Source of the DNA: Poa pratensis
Lineage: Eukaryota; Streptophyta; Magnoliopsida; Poales; Poaceae
Direction: 5' to 3'
Length of the DNA stretch: 64,000 nt
Assembly (NCBI GenBank): GCA_947311845.1
Contig: CAMZMU010000059.1
Location: 57,212,617 to 57,276,616 of the forward strand
This document shows, one piece after another, positions 22,847 to 33,262 of this stretch (its first letter is position 1; every line of letters begins with the position of its first letter). The notes under the pieces were generated by a model. It saw only the letters and a program-made list of their open reading frames with translations. It did no database searches and was not told the origin of the DNA. The position numbers and the translations under genes were made by a program.

Positions 22847-23980
22847 ATGTCTTCTCTGTTTGAAACAAAATCTTATTGGCTAAGTGGGTTCGCGGAGGAA
22901 CAACATAATTACTATAAGGAATACCGCTTGTCTCAAAAAGGGAAATATTTATGGGAACAAATAAGTAGATTGAATTATTTTGCTAAAAACTTGTGCTCTA
23001 CTTATGATGAATCCTACTGCTTTAATGAATCTTTATGTTGTAGAAGGCATAAACACCTCCCTTTCCAATGTGATTATAATGATAATGAAACTTTGGCTGC
23101 TTATGCTAAAGGAAATTATGACTTTGGTAATCTTGAGCGAATTGAAGAATTTTTTGTTTTTAAGGGTGCTATGAAATTGCTGGTTATATTCAAATGATGA
23201 TGCTCCTTATAGAACTGAGAATTATGCTATACTTGGTTATTGCCTTGAATATTATAATGATAATCCTTATATCACTGAATTTCTTGAGAAAATTTATTCT
23301 CCAGAACAACTTGCTACCTTTCAGGAACCTGTGGAGAAGAAACTGCTAAAACTGAAAGCTCATTGGATGAAAAAGAGGAGAGAGTGATGACAAAAGGAGG
23401 ATCTACCTTCTAATGATAGTAACTCTTTAACTCTTACATTATATGATTGCCCTCCATGCCTATCTAAGGAGGAAAGTGCTATACTGTTGAATGTCATGAT
23501 TCTATTGAAATATCTCTTTTGATAAATTTGAAAAAACATCCTCCTTGACTCAAGTAAAAGAGAAATTGCAGAAAGTAAAAATGTGCTCCCTAATGTTATA
23601 TATGATAATGCTCTTGATGATGGTCCTATATTGCTAATGATATTAATTATACTACTATTGTCAAAAGTGGGTTTAATAACCCCACTGTTTTCGAGCTTAA
23701 TAAAAATTATGTGTTTGTAGATCATGAAAAGCATGCTTTATGTGATAGTTATATTGTTGAGTTTGTTCATGATGCTACTGAAAGTTATTATGAGAGAGGA
23801 AAATATGGTTGTAAAAGTTTTCAAGTCACTAAAACACCTCTCTTTATGTTGAAAGTTTTGAAGTTATATTTGTTTCATCTTTCTATGCTAGTTGCTTTAT
23901 GCTTCAATAATTTGTTTTGTTATAAGATTCCTTTGCATAGAAGTGGGTTAGACTTAAATGTGTTTGATATTGCCTCTTGA
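22847..23980 (+). pseudogene. Decayed ORF of the LTR retrotransposon, gag-position protein
   Basis: Starting MSSLFETKSYWLSGFAEEQH, the frame runs to about 23185, then continues in other frames: NDDAPYRTENYAILGYCLEY (from about 23191) to a stop near 23388, and later VFVDHEKHALCDSYIVEFVH (23709-23980). At least three frame changes separate the pieces. The protein is Asn/Tyr/Glu-rich and lacks CCHC knuckles or pol motifs. Similar ORFs are known from non-autonomous Triticeae LTR elements, from memory. It is not translatable as a whole now. Confidence 0.6.
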
Positions 23981-26566
23981 TGCTCTCTTTTGTTTTTCAA
24001 CTCTTATTCTTATGAGAGCATCATTAAAATCTTCTAGCCTAGCTAAAAGGCATTAAAAGAAAGCGCTTTTGGGAGAACCCATTTTTTATTTTGTATTTGT
24101 TTAGTCAAGGATGCTTGTTTACCTCTGTAGCAACTCCTTTGTATCTTTTATTTGCTGTTTTGTTGTGCCAAGGAGAGTTACTAATGCAAAGTTGGTTTTA
24201 TTTTCGGGACTGCATTGGACAGATTGCTGTTCGTCACCGTTTAATTCAGTAGAAAATCAGAAAAAATCGAAAAATGCTGAAACTTTTTGTGCATGTTCCT
24301 GATGATGTTACGCAACTTTCATTATTTCAAAAGTTTTCATCTGAGCATCGTAAGTGCCTCGAAAAAATTCGTCATTACAGACTGTTCTGGTTTGACAGAT
24401 TCTGTCTTTTATTTTGCATTCTCTCTTTTACAAGTTTTTAAGTGGTTTCTTTTCGTGTAAAAGTGCCCACTTGAGCCTAGTAACAGTGGCTAATGTTTAA
24501 AATAGTTGGCTTGTGAGTTTTGTCTTTGCTAGAACTTTGAAGTATTATCTTTTAGTGCACTAACCTGCTAATGAGAAAAGCTGTTAAGTTTTGGTGTGAA
24601 GGAAGTTTTCAAGTGTTGATAGAGGAGAATGATATTACATGATCAAGAAGAGTGAAGAGCTTAAGCTTGGGGAGGCTTACCTCCCCAGCATATTTCAAGA
24701 AGACTCAAGCATCTAAGCTTGGGGATGCCCAAGGCATCCCCTTCTTCATCTACAAATTATCAGGTCATCTCTAATGGTGCTATATTTTTATTGCTTCATG
24801 CTAGTGTACTCTTCCTTGGAGCGTCAGTGTGTTTTTGTTTTCAGTTTGTTTTGTTTTGTTTGCTGTGCTATACTTGTTGGATCCTAGTATTCATGTTTGG
24901 GAGAGAGACACGCTCCACTTTTTCATTAGAATACTCTTGTGCTTCACTTATACTTGTTGAGTATTCCTGTCTAGTGCTGTTATTGCTGTTAGCTCTCAGT
25001 TTTTCATGTATCTCTTGTTAGAGCTTCAGTTTCTTTTGAAGAAAGTACTCTCTTGCTTCACTTATATCTGTTTGGAGAGTTGTCAAATAAGTTGATTGGT
25101 GTTTGGTTGGACCAGAAAAATGCTATGCATGTGGTAGTGGTATAAAATGCTTACATGAATCTTTTTAGATCGTTGTCTTGAGTAATTTGATGCTTGCCAA
25201 TTGTTTTGAGCTGTCAAGTAATTAATGTTTAAGCTTGTGCATCATGTAAGTAATGGCTATTAATGAAGAACTACTATAAGGATTTTCTGCTATAATAATC
25301 TGTTGCATAATTGGAAGTCCATAGTAGTCTAGATAATTTTTGGATGAAGGCTATGTGTTAACAAGGAAGACAGTGGGAGTCTATGGTTCGTCAAACCTTG
25401 TGTTTTATGTACACTCTTGCTATTCCAGTTGATAATGATGTTTGCTTATAATAACCTTGCTAGCCTAAACTCTGTACTAAGAGGGAATGCTTCTTGTACA
25501 TCCAAAACCTTGAGCCAAATCCATGCCACCTGTGTCCACCATACCTACCTATTATGTGGTGTTTTCACCATTCCAAGTAAATTTCTTCATGTGCTATCTA
25601 CTAACTACTCAAAACACATTTCCTTTTTGTGTCACTACTTGAAAAGCTCATAAGGACGTAGTAGTGAGATTTGTCATCTTCCATGCTAATTAATTTACAA
25701 GGATTGGCAGCTTCATCTGCTTCTCCACCTTTTATTTTGCATTAAAGAGCTGGTTAGTCCACCCTATAAATAAATAAATAGACACTCCTCCATGGTGAAT
25801 GTTGGTGGGCACCCGAGGATTCGGTTAGCCATGGTTTGTGGAAAGTAAATGGTTGGGAGGAGTGTCACCAATAAGTGCTTGTTACAAGTGCAGTCCTAAA
25901 AACTCTCGGAACCGCTCTAAAAGTTAGTTAGCCATGGAAGATGACAAGTACCTGCTATTTGATTTGTTGACACCTGTATACACCATTACCTTACAAAACA
26001 ATATTTTATGCTCTCTATATGCCTTCGGGAACTACAGCTCTAGCACATGATGTTAATCCCTGCTTCCCTCTGCGAAGGGCCATTCTTTTACTTTTATGTT
26101 GAGTCAGTTTTCCCACTTCTTTCTGTCTACTTAAGCAAACATCATTGTCAACTCCAGTATAACAGTTTTTACATAACTTTGTGTTTGGTTGATCATATTC
26201 TTTGCATTGACATTATCTATATGATATACATGTTGAAAGTTGAAGCAAATGCTGAAGCTATTATCTTCCTTTGTGTTGATACAAACACTTTCATGTTGAG
26301 AATTATTGCTGCTGTGAACTAACTATTATGTTAGACTATTATATCTCTAAATGTTTTATAGTATTATTCATGAAAGTTTGCACTTGTGTGATCACTTATG
26401 TTTACTCTTTATTTACTTGCTTGCAAACTATAGACCATTGGCTTGGATCACTTCATTCAGATCATGTGCATTACATTGTTATTTGATCAAAGATTGTGTT
26501 GGTAGCATGTCACTTCAAAAATTATCTGTTTTTATCGTTTACCTACTCGAGGACGAGCAGGAACTA
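23981..26566. other. Non-coding interior of the LTR retrotransposon with two PPT-like hairpins
   Basis: No protein domain is seen. Two hairpins follow aagcttgggga motifs: 24669-24686 (ggggagg/cctcccc, loop ctta) and 24721-24741 (ggggatgcc/ggcatcccc, loop caa). Both motifs match the true polypurine tract region next to the 3' LTR. Confidence 0.65.
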
Positions 26567-26580
26567 AGCTTGGGGATGCT
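26567..26580 (+). promoter_or_regulatory. Polypurine tract of the LTR element
   Basis: aagcttggggatgct immediately precedes the 3' LTR TGATACG; it should prime plus-strand synthesis. Confidence 0.65.
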
Positions 26581-28238
26581 TGATACGTCTCAAACGTATC
26601 TATAATTTTTGATGTTCCATGCTGTATTATATCAATTGCTACATGTTTTGGTACACTTTATATCATTTTTATGCATTTTCTGGGACTAACCTATTAACAA
26701 GATGCCACAGTGCCAGTTCCCTGTTTTCTGCTGTTTTTGGTTTCAGAAAATCTATTAAGGAAATATTCTCGGAATTGGACGAAACAAAAGACATCGTCAA
26801 TAATATCACGAGGAGATCACGGAGTCCAAAGGGGAGTCGGAGCAGACCCACCAGGGGGCCACGCCACACTAGGGCGCGGCCCAGGGTGGGCCCGCGCCCC
26901 CCTATGGCGTGGTGGCCCCCCTCGGCCACCGACGCCGCCTCTTCGCCTATATATTCTCCGCGACGCGAAAACCCTATTACGGTCGATCATATTCCACGAA
27001 AAGTTCCGTCGCGGCCGTCATCGTCAATCTCAGATCGGAGGAGTTCTGAAGCTCTTCCCGGCACCCTGCCGGAGGGGAGATCATCACCGGAGGGCTCTAC
27101 ATCACCATGCCTGCCTCCGGAGTGATGCGTGAGTAGTCCACCCCTGGACTACGGGTCCATAGCAGTAGCTAGATGGTTGTCTCTCTACCTTGTGCCTCCA
27201 TGTTTAGATCTTGTGAGCTGCCTAACATGATCAAGATCATCTTATTGTAATGCTAGATGTTGTGTTTGCTGGGATCCGATGAATATTGATACCATGTTTA
27301 TTCAAGTTGTTTATCTATGTGCTCTTGATCTTGCATGCTCTCCGTTGCTAGTAGATGCTTTGGCCAAGTAGATGCTTGTGACTCCAAGAGGGGGTATTTA
27401 TGCTCGATAGTGGGTTCAGTCTCTAGATATCTGGATCAGTGACAGAAAGGTCTAAGATGGTAGATGTGCTGTTGCTACTAGGGATAAAACATTGGTGCAG
27501 TGTCCAAGGGCACTTGTATTGATTACATTACACACTTTACTTCATGCAATAATCTGTTGTTAGCAACTTAATACTGAATAGGATGCGGATGCTGCCTTGA
27601 AGGTGGATTATTTAGGCATAGATGCGGTTGGAATAACGGTCTATGTACTTTGTTGTAATGCCCAACTAGATTTCATAGTAGACATCTTGGCATGTATTGC
27701 ATTGTTATGCCCTCTCTATTTGTCAATTGCCCAGCTGTAATTTGTTTACCCAACATGCTAGTTATCTGTTCTGAGAGAGACACCACTAGTGAACTGTGGA
27801 CCCTGGTCCAATTTCCTCATACTGTTTACACAACCTGCTGCAATCATCTGTTTCCTGTTACTTGCTGTTTTTCCTGCTGTTTTCCACACCATACGTTTAA
27901 CTCTTTGTTTCTGCAAGACCGGAGAGATTGACAACCTCTCTGTTTCGTGTTGGGCAAAGTTCTGGTTTGTGTCTGTGCAGATTCCACGTTGGTGCAAGCT
28001 CCCTAGCGCCAGGGGGAGTCAACATCAACAACCTTCCGATAGATCGTCAAGTCCTACTGGTCCGATTAAACCTTGGGTAGATTATTCAAGGGAAAACTTC
28101 TGCTGTCTACATCATAACCTTCCTCTTGGGGTTCACCAACACGTAGCCATCAAGCTATTTTCTGACGCCGTTACCGGGGAAGTACTCATCATCACCATCA
28201 TCATCATCCTCAAATACTCTCCCGTCAACCAGGCGCCA
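26581..28238 (+). repeat. 3' LTR
   Basis: 1,658 bp, near-identical to 20990-22646. It ends gcgcca followed by the ATAAA duplication. The internal PBS-like copy is present but mutated (28153-28182, tgacgccgttaccgg). Confidence 0.92.
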
Positions 28239-28258
28239 ATAAATTTCGTGCAAAAAAA

Positions 28259-28440
28259 ATACACAACTATGTATGAGCCATGCAAGTAACACATCATGGA
28301 ACACATCATGTAACAAATATTTGGGCCCCATACTTGTTACTATTATTTATGAAGTAAAAACAAATACACAAATATGTATGAGCCATGCAAGTAACATCAC
28401 ATGTCATGCAACATACTTGTTACTATTATTTATGAAGTAA
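28259..28440. repeat. Tandem duplication of about 105 bp
   Basis: Two units starting atacacaa(c/a)tatgtatgag at about 28259 and 28364 and ending tatttatgaagtaaaa. This is MULE-internal sequence to the right of the LTR element. Confidence 0.8.
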
Positions 28441-28989
28441 AATTTCTAAGGAGGAAAAGTATAACAAGTAAAAACGTATTTGCCGAAGTATATTTTATTT
28501 TGCCGAAGCAACATTTTATTATAGAGGTCTTAGTCGAAGCATATATATATAAAAAGATTCCCAACGACATCGCACGGCCCAACATCTATTCGGCCTGGTT
28601 TCTTTCTCAACATCATCGTCAAGGCCCAATTTTGTTTTCTCTTCGGGCCTGGTCATTGTCACGGTCCAACATTTATTTGGCAGCCCAGGAACTTTTTTTT
28701 ACTGAAAACTGAACTTTGCTCAATCCGTTAACTGAAGAAGAAATTGTCTGCAAGGCAACAGCTATGTATGTTCAGGTTTCGGACTTCAGAGTAGTGGCAG
28801 CAATAATGGATGGGCATGGGCAATGCAAAGATTTCGAAATCCCTAATTTTATTTGGTTCGATAAAATCGGCATGGCGCACAGATCACGTCCTCTGCCGTC
28901 ACAAGCCTACATAACTGACAAGAGAATTTGCCAACATTCTAATGACGGATACAAGCATAAAATCCTCCCGCCATCATGTTTGCTTGCTT
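28441..28989. other. MULE interior, 3' flank of the GRF pseudogene
   Basis: It holds the expected 3' UTR side of the minus-strand pseudogene. Plus-strand ORFs here lack any recognised motif. gcccaaca-type words recur at 28577-28680. Confidence 0.45.
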
Positions 28990-29547
28990 CTACAAATCGA
29001 CCATCTCCCTCAAATGTCTCTTTATCTTCTTCAATTCTTCGTTCAGCTCGGGCTGCGCGGGCAGTTCTGCATTGCGAGCATTCATCGCCGTCGGCACGGC
29101 TCTTTCCGCCCCTCCGTCCGAGCTGAAATTGAAATTCCTCGACGTCGGCACATCAAGCGACGGCAAAATTAGCTCGGCCCCGCTCAAATCAATGGCGCTC
29201 TCAAATTCAAGCCTATCAATATACTCATCCATCCACTCGAAATGCCCACATTTTTTTAGCATCTGAAATCAACAACATCAACCCTAGATCCCAAATCCAA
29301 GAAGAAAAACGCAAATGTAGAGAAATCAAATCAAACGGCTGCACCAGAAATGAGATCTAACCTTGCCATCCGTTCCAATCGTGGGCTTGCTCAAACATTT
29401 CACAAAATGTCGCCCAAGGTTGCCATTCTCGTCAGTCTTACTGACAAACCGCTTGACTGGATCTGGGCGTCCGCAGCGATAGCACCTTACCAGCGGCACT
29501 GGACCATACTACGGCCATCTTGTGTGCGAGCCGGAGGAGGTAGACAT
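28990..29547 (-). pseudogene. GRF zinc-finger protein gene with one early stop
   Basis: Exon 1 (29547-29362) starts MSTSSGSHTRWP, meets TAG at 29511-29509, then reads YGPVPLVRCYRCGRPDPVKR and ...HFVKCLSKPTIGTDGK. Exon 2 (29262-28990) continues MLKKCGHFEWMDEYIDRLEF to a coiled-coil-like C-terminus EELKKIKRHLREMVDL. The pattern C-x2-C ... C ... C-GHFEW is a zf-GRF domain, a nucleic-acid-binding module frequent in plant transposon-derived genes. Both splice sites are canonical and phase 0. The single nonsense codon (CAG to TAG would explain it) is the only lesion I see. Its 5' end faces the right terminal repeat of the MULE. Confidence 0.75.
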
Positions 29548-29801
29548 CTCTGGTTGACTCGGTTCGTCGCCGGAGAGAAGAGGAAGAATGGGGAAAAGAG
29601 GAGGCAATGGCGGTCGAGCACGGGCACGGGGGCAACGGCTTTGTTCTAGATGCGGTGAGGAGGGTGGGTCCCGCATGGTGAGCTGGTACAAGGTGGGTCC
29701 CGCACGATGAGGTGGATACAAGGGGGTCCCGCGCTGAGGTGGATAAGTCATGGGTCCCGCGCTAGCTAATCCTAACAGATAACAATTAAGGCCTATGTTG
29801 G

Positions 29802-29909
29802 GCCTGGGCTATTTTCGCTTGTAGATGTGTCGCACGAGAGCTATTCTCTCCAACTATGTCGCTGTCCATCCAGTTCCTAGAAAAAGTGTCGCACAGGAGC
29901 TATTTGCCT
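29802..29909. repeat. Right terminal inverted repeat of the MULE
   Basis: About 108 bp, inverted match to 8933-9001 plus 12167-12205 with about four mismatches, uninterrupted. The adjacent 29910-29918 is the target duplication. Confidence 0.9.
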
Positions 29910-31231
29910 GCGGCGAGGAGGCTCGGTGGCTCCCTGCTCCAGCGAGCGCAGGCGAACGAACGACACCGGCTGAGCGGCAAATACGCGAAAGGCCACCAGC
30001 GCCAGCGGCAAGGTCTCGTCTTCCCCAACTCAGCAAGCGCTTCAACACCGCCCGCGTCTTGGGGCGCCGCCGCCCCACCGCCATGCCGGGTTATTGGGCC
30101 TCTGAGCGCCGCCGCTAGCCGCCCCTCTGTCCGCACGTCGTCGGCCGTCCAGCATCGCTCTCTCCCAGCCTCCTCCACGCCACCAGTCGCCCACCGTCCT
30201 CCTCCAGCGCCAGCGGCAGACGGACGACGCCGGCTCGGGTCAAGGCTCATGCACACCGCTGAGGGCAAATACCTTACGCCATCCAGGATCTTGCGAGCGA
30301 TGAAACAGGAGTAAATATATTACGTGCACAGGTTTATAAGATGTTTAAACTGCTGCTGCTGTTTTGATGTCTTGAATGATCCCCTCCTCTGCCTGCTGCA
30401 ATCCATAACACTAGTCAGTGATTTATTTTCCTATGCTCTCTACGTACCCAACCAAACACTTGCAGTATCATTGTTATCTATTCAGTCAAGGGAGCAAAAC
30501 CATTCAACAGCGCCCCTAGTTTTTTTTAGAGTACGCAAATTGCGTACCGTAGTTTTATAGAAGAGTTTGCGACAGCATACAACTGGCAGAGGCGTCACCA
30601 CACCAACATACCAGTACACACCACCCACGCCAACACAACACCCTCCACCTAATGAACAGCGCCCCTAGTTAGCAACCAATCCTACCAGTAGGTTCTTCGC
30701 GTCATGGAATCCGTAATTCAATATCGAAACCTTAATTGACAGTATTCTTCTTATCCAACATATGAAGGAGAAAGTTCTGCGCCAGATCCAGCAGGAAGAG
30801 GAAGTTTTGCGCGAGGTCCAGCAGAAGAAAGAGGAGCTCTATGATGTGGTAGCTAAGGGGGAGCAGAGTTGGGACACTGGTACCTGGCCCAACTTTCGGC
30901 TCCTCCAGCATCTTTCTGGCGAAATCACACCAAGACGGCATGACTCTCACTGGTATGATATCGAACAAATGCACTTGTCTTTTCCCTTTTCCTTTAATGT
31001 CTGACAAGAGTAGTTGATATAATCTCATTTGACGTACTTACCTACAGGAACCATCTTCAGTCCGGAAGAAGGCTTTTCCGGGCGCTCAAGACAGCAGGCC
31101 TCATTTCATTAACATTTACGGCACCTTCTTGTTGGGAGTATTGCAGAGGTTATCTTGACGGCAAGAAGGTAGCTCCGGCCATGACAATGGAAGAAGAGCA
31201 TGAAGCAAGATCCGGCATGATGGGGTTCTAG
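29910..31231 (+). pseudogene. Paralogue B, rest of gene downstream of the MULE
   Basis: Frame resumes at 29919 with RLGGSLLQRAQANERHRL, matching paralogue A. Exon 1 is longer than in the paralogues: a block of about 240 bp lies between this and ADGRRRLGSRLMHTAEG (about 30212-30270), which aligns with exon 1's end in paralogue C. The donor that reads AAG|GTATC in C reads CAA|ATACC here, so the canonical GT is lost. Exon 2 (near 30742-30952) reads VLRQIQQEEEVLREVQQKKE and ends at a split Trp codon before gtatga. Exon 3 (31048-31231) reads NHLQSGRRLFRALKTAGLIS and ends GMMGF. The promoter and first 12 codons are 21 kb upstream, so the gene is broken. Confidence 0.75.
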
Positions 31232-32084
31232 TCTTGACGCAAGAAGAAGCAAGACTGAAGACAACATCTTGTTTGATGGAGAAGCGGGCTTTTTCTTAGA
31301 GGGATGTCAACTTGTTATATTACCATTGTGGGAATGTTTTTATGATGTGCATGCTAGAAGTTTGGTAGTACAAGTCTAGCACCGGTGGACTTGTGATGTT
31401 GTGTGATATTGCGTAGTATGGCGTTCTAATCTAATAGATGAGTTGAGTGTGGGTTGTTTTGGTTGTGTATTTTGGCAACCCCCAGCGGAGCGGTTGGAGA
31501 GTTGGATGTCCTGGATGTCGCGTCCTATATGGGCTGTTCAATTGTTGCCTCTCCTTGATGTCGTATTAAATAATAGTGATGTTGTTCAGGGGATAAATAT
31601 TGTACACCATAATTAGCCCAATTCTTATTTCATCAAGCTTATGGAGTTTTTGCTATACCACATGGTGTGATGTTTGCTATAGGTTCTGCTCTGCAATATT
31701 CTTGGCTGCGTTGCAATCCTTATTTCACAAGGAGGTATTGAAATTTCTAAATGCCCTTTGCCACAAGGCCTTTTCTTGAGGATAATCTCCTATGAAATTC
31801 CATTCCGTTTAAGCGAGAAGTGCCAACCCAGAAGTTTCGAATAAAAGGGCTAGAAGGCTGAGATACTGTCCGGAATAGAAGATGAACGGCTAGAGTAGAG
31901 AAGCATAATTACAATCCAAACAATTTAAGAGGGGGTATAATTCCAATCTGGTTTGGTTCACAATAAAATCAGGTAGAACAGGTCATGTTTAACTATGCAC
32001 CGTAGCCTTTCTTGTGGTTGTAGGTGTGGGTTTTCTGATCTACGTGTGGTTGTCATTATTGGTGATGGTTGCTGCTATGCTGCT
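31232..32084. other. 3' flank of paralogue B
   Basis: Includes the probable 3' UTR of paralogue B. No further gene or element ends recognised. Confidence 0.45.
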
Positions 32085-32325
32085 TTGGTCTTTCAGGACC
32101 TTAGCACGACGACTTCATGTCTGTCTATTAAAACAACCTCTTCTACGACAAGTTTTGCCCAGCTCCAGTGAGGAGGGGTGAGAACGGCGGCGCGCCTTTG
32201 GCTCGCTTCACTACTTGTAGTCATCGCTAAGTGGTCTGAAGACCTATTTATAAAAAAAAATTGGTATTCTTTGTACCGTTGTTGACAATCAGTAGATCGA
32301 TTGGCCTTTTCGCAAAAAATAAATA
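32085..32325. repeat. Interspersed repeat, probable LINE/retroposon tail
   Basis: Contains gcggcgcgcctttggctcgc, followed by a tgtagtcatcgctaagtggt motif and a T-rich end with a gtagatcgat motif. I know this as a very common Triticeae interspersed tail; the class (LINE 3' end) is from memory and uncertain. Confidence 0.4.
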
Positions 32326-32789
32326 AATTTGTGAGCAATTTTGTTTGCCCAGCGTTGATGATTCTATCTCTGCTTTTCCAATCACTACCCTTTTCCTTCT
32401 TTTCTTTATTTTCTTTCTTTCTGGAAAATAAAAATATACATAAATAAGAGATGCTTCTGGTAATATATGTTATATTTCTATCTATGAAGTAGCTAGGGGT
32501 AGTATATAGTTACATACCACGTCGTCTATATTATGTTGTCATGCTCATTGAATTTTGGCTTTTGTATAATGAATGAACTTTGTATACTCATCAAAACTCT
32601 CGCCTCCTGGCCTTTTTGGTATTCTGATCGTGATGCTTTCCTTCCTTCAATTTGGTGCTACTTAAAAGAGTCGGGGTGCAAGGGGTAAAAAGGATCTGGT
32701 GAGAAACAAAGTGAGCAAGGATCCTCTGTCAAATACCTAGGGTACAGAAGTTTGTTACGGCATTTGCACAACTGTGCCAGCCTCCATTT

Positions 32790-33262
32790 TTTTTGCAAAA
32801 ACTGGGTGTTTTATTCAATTGTGACAGCATTACAGTCTGCTAGTACAAGGGGAACCAAAAAAGGAGGGCCCTAGTGAAGCTAGCATCTAGTGCTACGCTC
32901 AGTACGACTATAATTAGCAAGAGAGTCCGCAACCCTATTTTGCTAACGAGTGATTTTAACTCAAAGGAACTCCCTAGATTCCATCATCTTCTTGATTTCT
33001 CCCATTAAGTGTTCATAAGGTGATTCCATCATGGATGAATCCTGCAAAGCAGAGAAATCAATCACTGAATCACATTGTACCATCACTTGTAACGCTGTCC
33101 ATTACAAGGTCATACTCATGCCCTCCAACAACGCTTGAATTTCAGTCTCCAGCGCCTTAGAGCAGTGGAAGAAATGGCGACAGGAGGCAAATATCCCACT
33201 CCCATCTGCGTTTCTGAGTACCATACCTGCTCCTGCCTTTCCATCAATCCTTTAAAAGGAAC
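32790..33262 (-). pseudogene. RNase H-like domain relic of a non-LTR element
   Basis: Minus-strand reading gives GKAGAGMVLRNADGSGIFAS and CSKALETEIQALLEGMSMTL, then QCDSVIDFSAL, QNRVADSLANYSRTERST and VLADCNAVTIE to a stop, across several stops and frame changes. This is the RNase H fold (RVT_3 type) that ends plant LINE ORF2 and related gene copies. It ends in an aataaaacaccc tail. Non-functional. Confidence 0.7.

Larger units (their letters stand above)
20990..28238 (+). mobile_element. Complete non-autonomous LTR retrotransposon, 7,249 bp
   Basis: Two direct LTRs (20990-22646 and 26581-28238, about 1,657 bp) start TGATACGTCTC and end CA, with the 5-bp duplication ATAAA (20985-20989 and 28239-28243). 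A primer-binding-site-like sequence follows the 5' LTR and a polypurine tract precedes the 3' LTR. I spotted only seven or eight differences between the LTRs, so the insertion is young. The interior has no protease, reverse transcriptase, RNase H or integrase domain, only a decayed ORF. The terminal sequence resembles Triticeae Gypsy families of the TGATACGTCTC type (from memory); mobilisation must have used proteins of a related element. Confidence 0.92.
8933..29909 (+). mobile_element. 20,977-bp Mutator-like element with nested insertions
   Basis: The termini are inverted repeats of about 108 bp with about four mismatches: GGGCAAATAGCTCCTGTGCG at the left, and the complement of AGGCAAATAGCTCCTGTGCG at the right. 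A perfect 9-bp duplication, GCGGCGAGG, flanks the element (8924-8932 and 29910-29918) inside exon 1 of paralogue B. Inside lie a plus-strand MuDR-type transposase pseudogene near the left end and a minus-strand GRF zinc-finger pseudogene near the right end, plus a decayed small gene. Later arrivals are a solo LTR (9002-12161), a CACTA (13535-16580) and an LTR retrotransposon (20990-28238). Removing these and their duplications leaves about 7,509 bp. The transposase is dead, so movement would need enzyme from elsewhere. Confidence 0.9.

Noticed and set aside
28716..29126. Plus-strand 136-codon ORF
   Set aside because: It overlaps the GRF zinc-finger pseudogene on the other strand, which has domain and splice evidence.
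29856..30314. Plus-strand 152-codon ORF as an independent gene
   Set aside because: Its first codons are MULE terminal repeat; the coding part is exon 1 of paralogue B.
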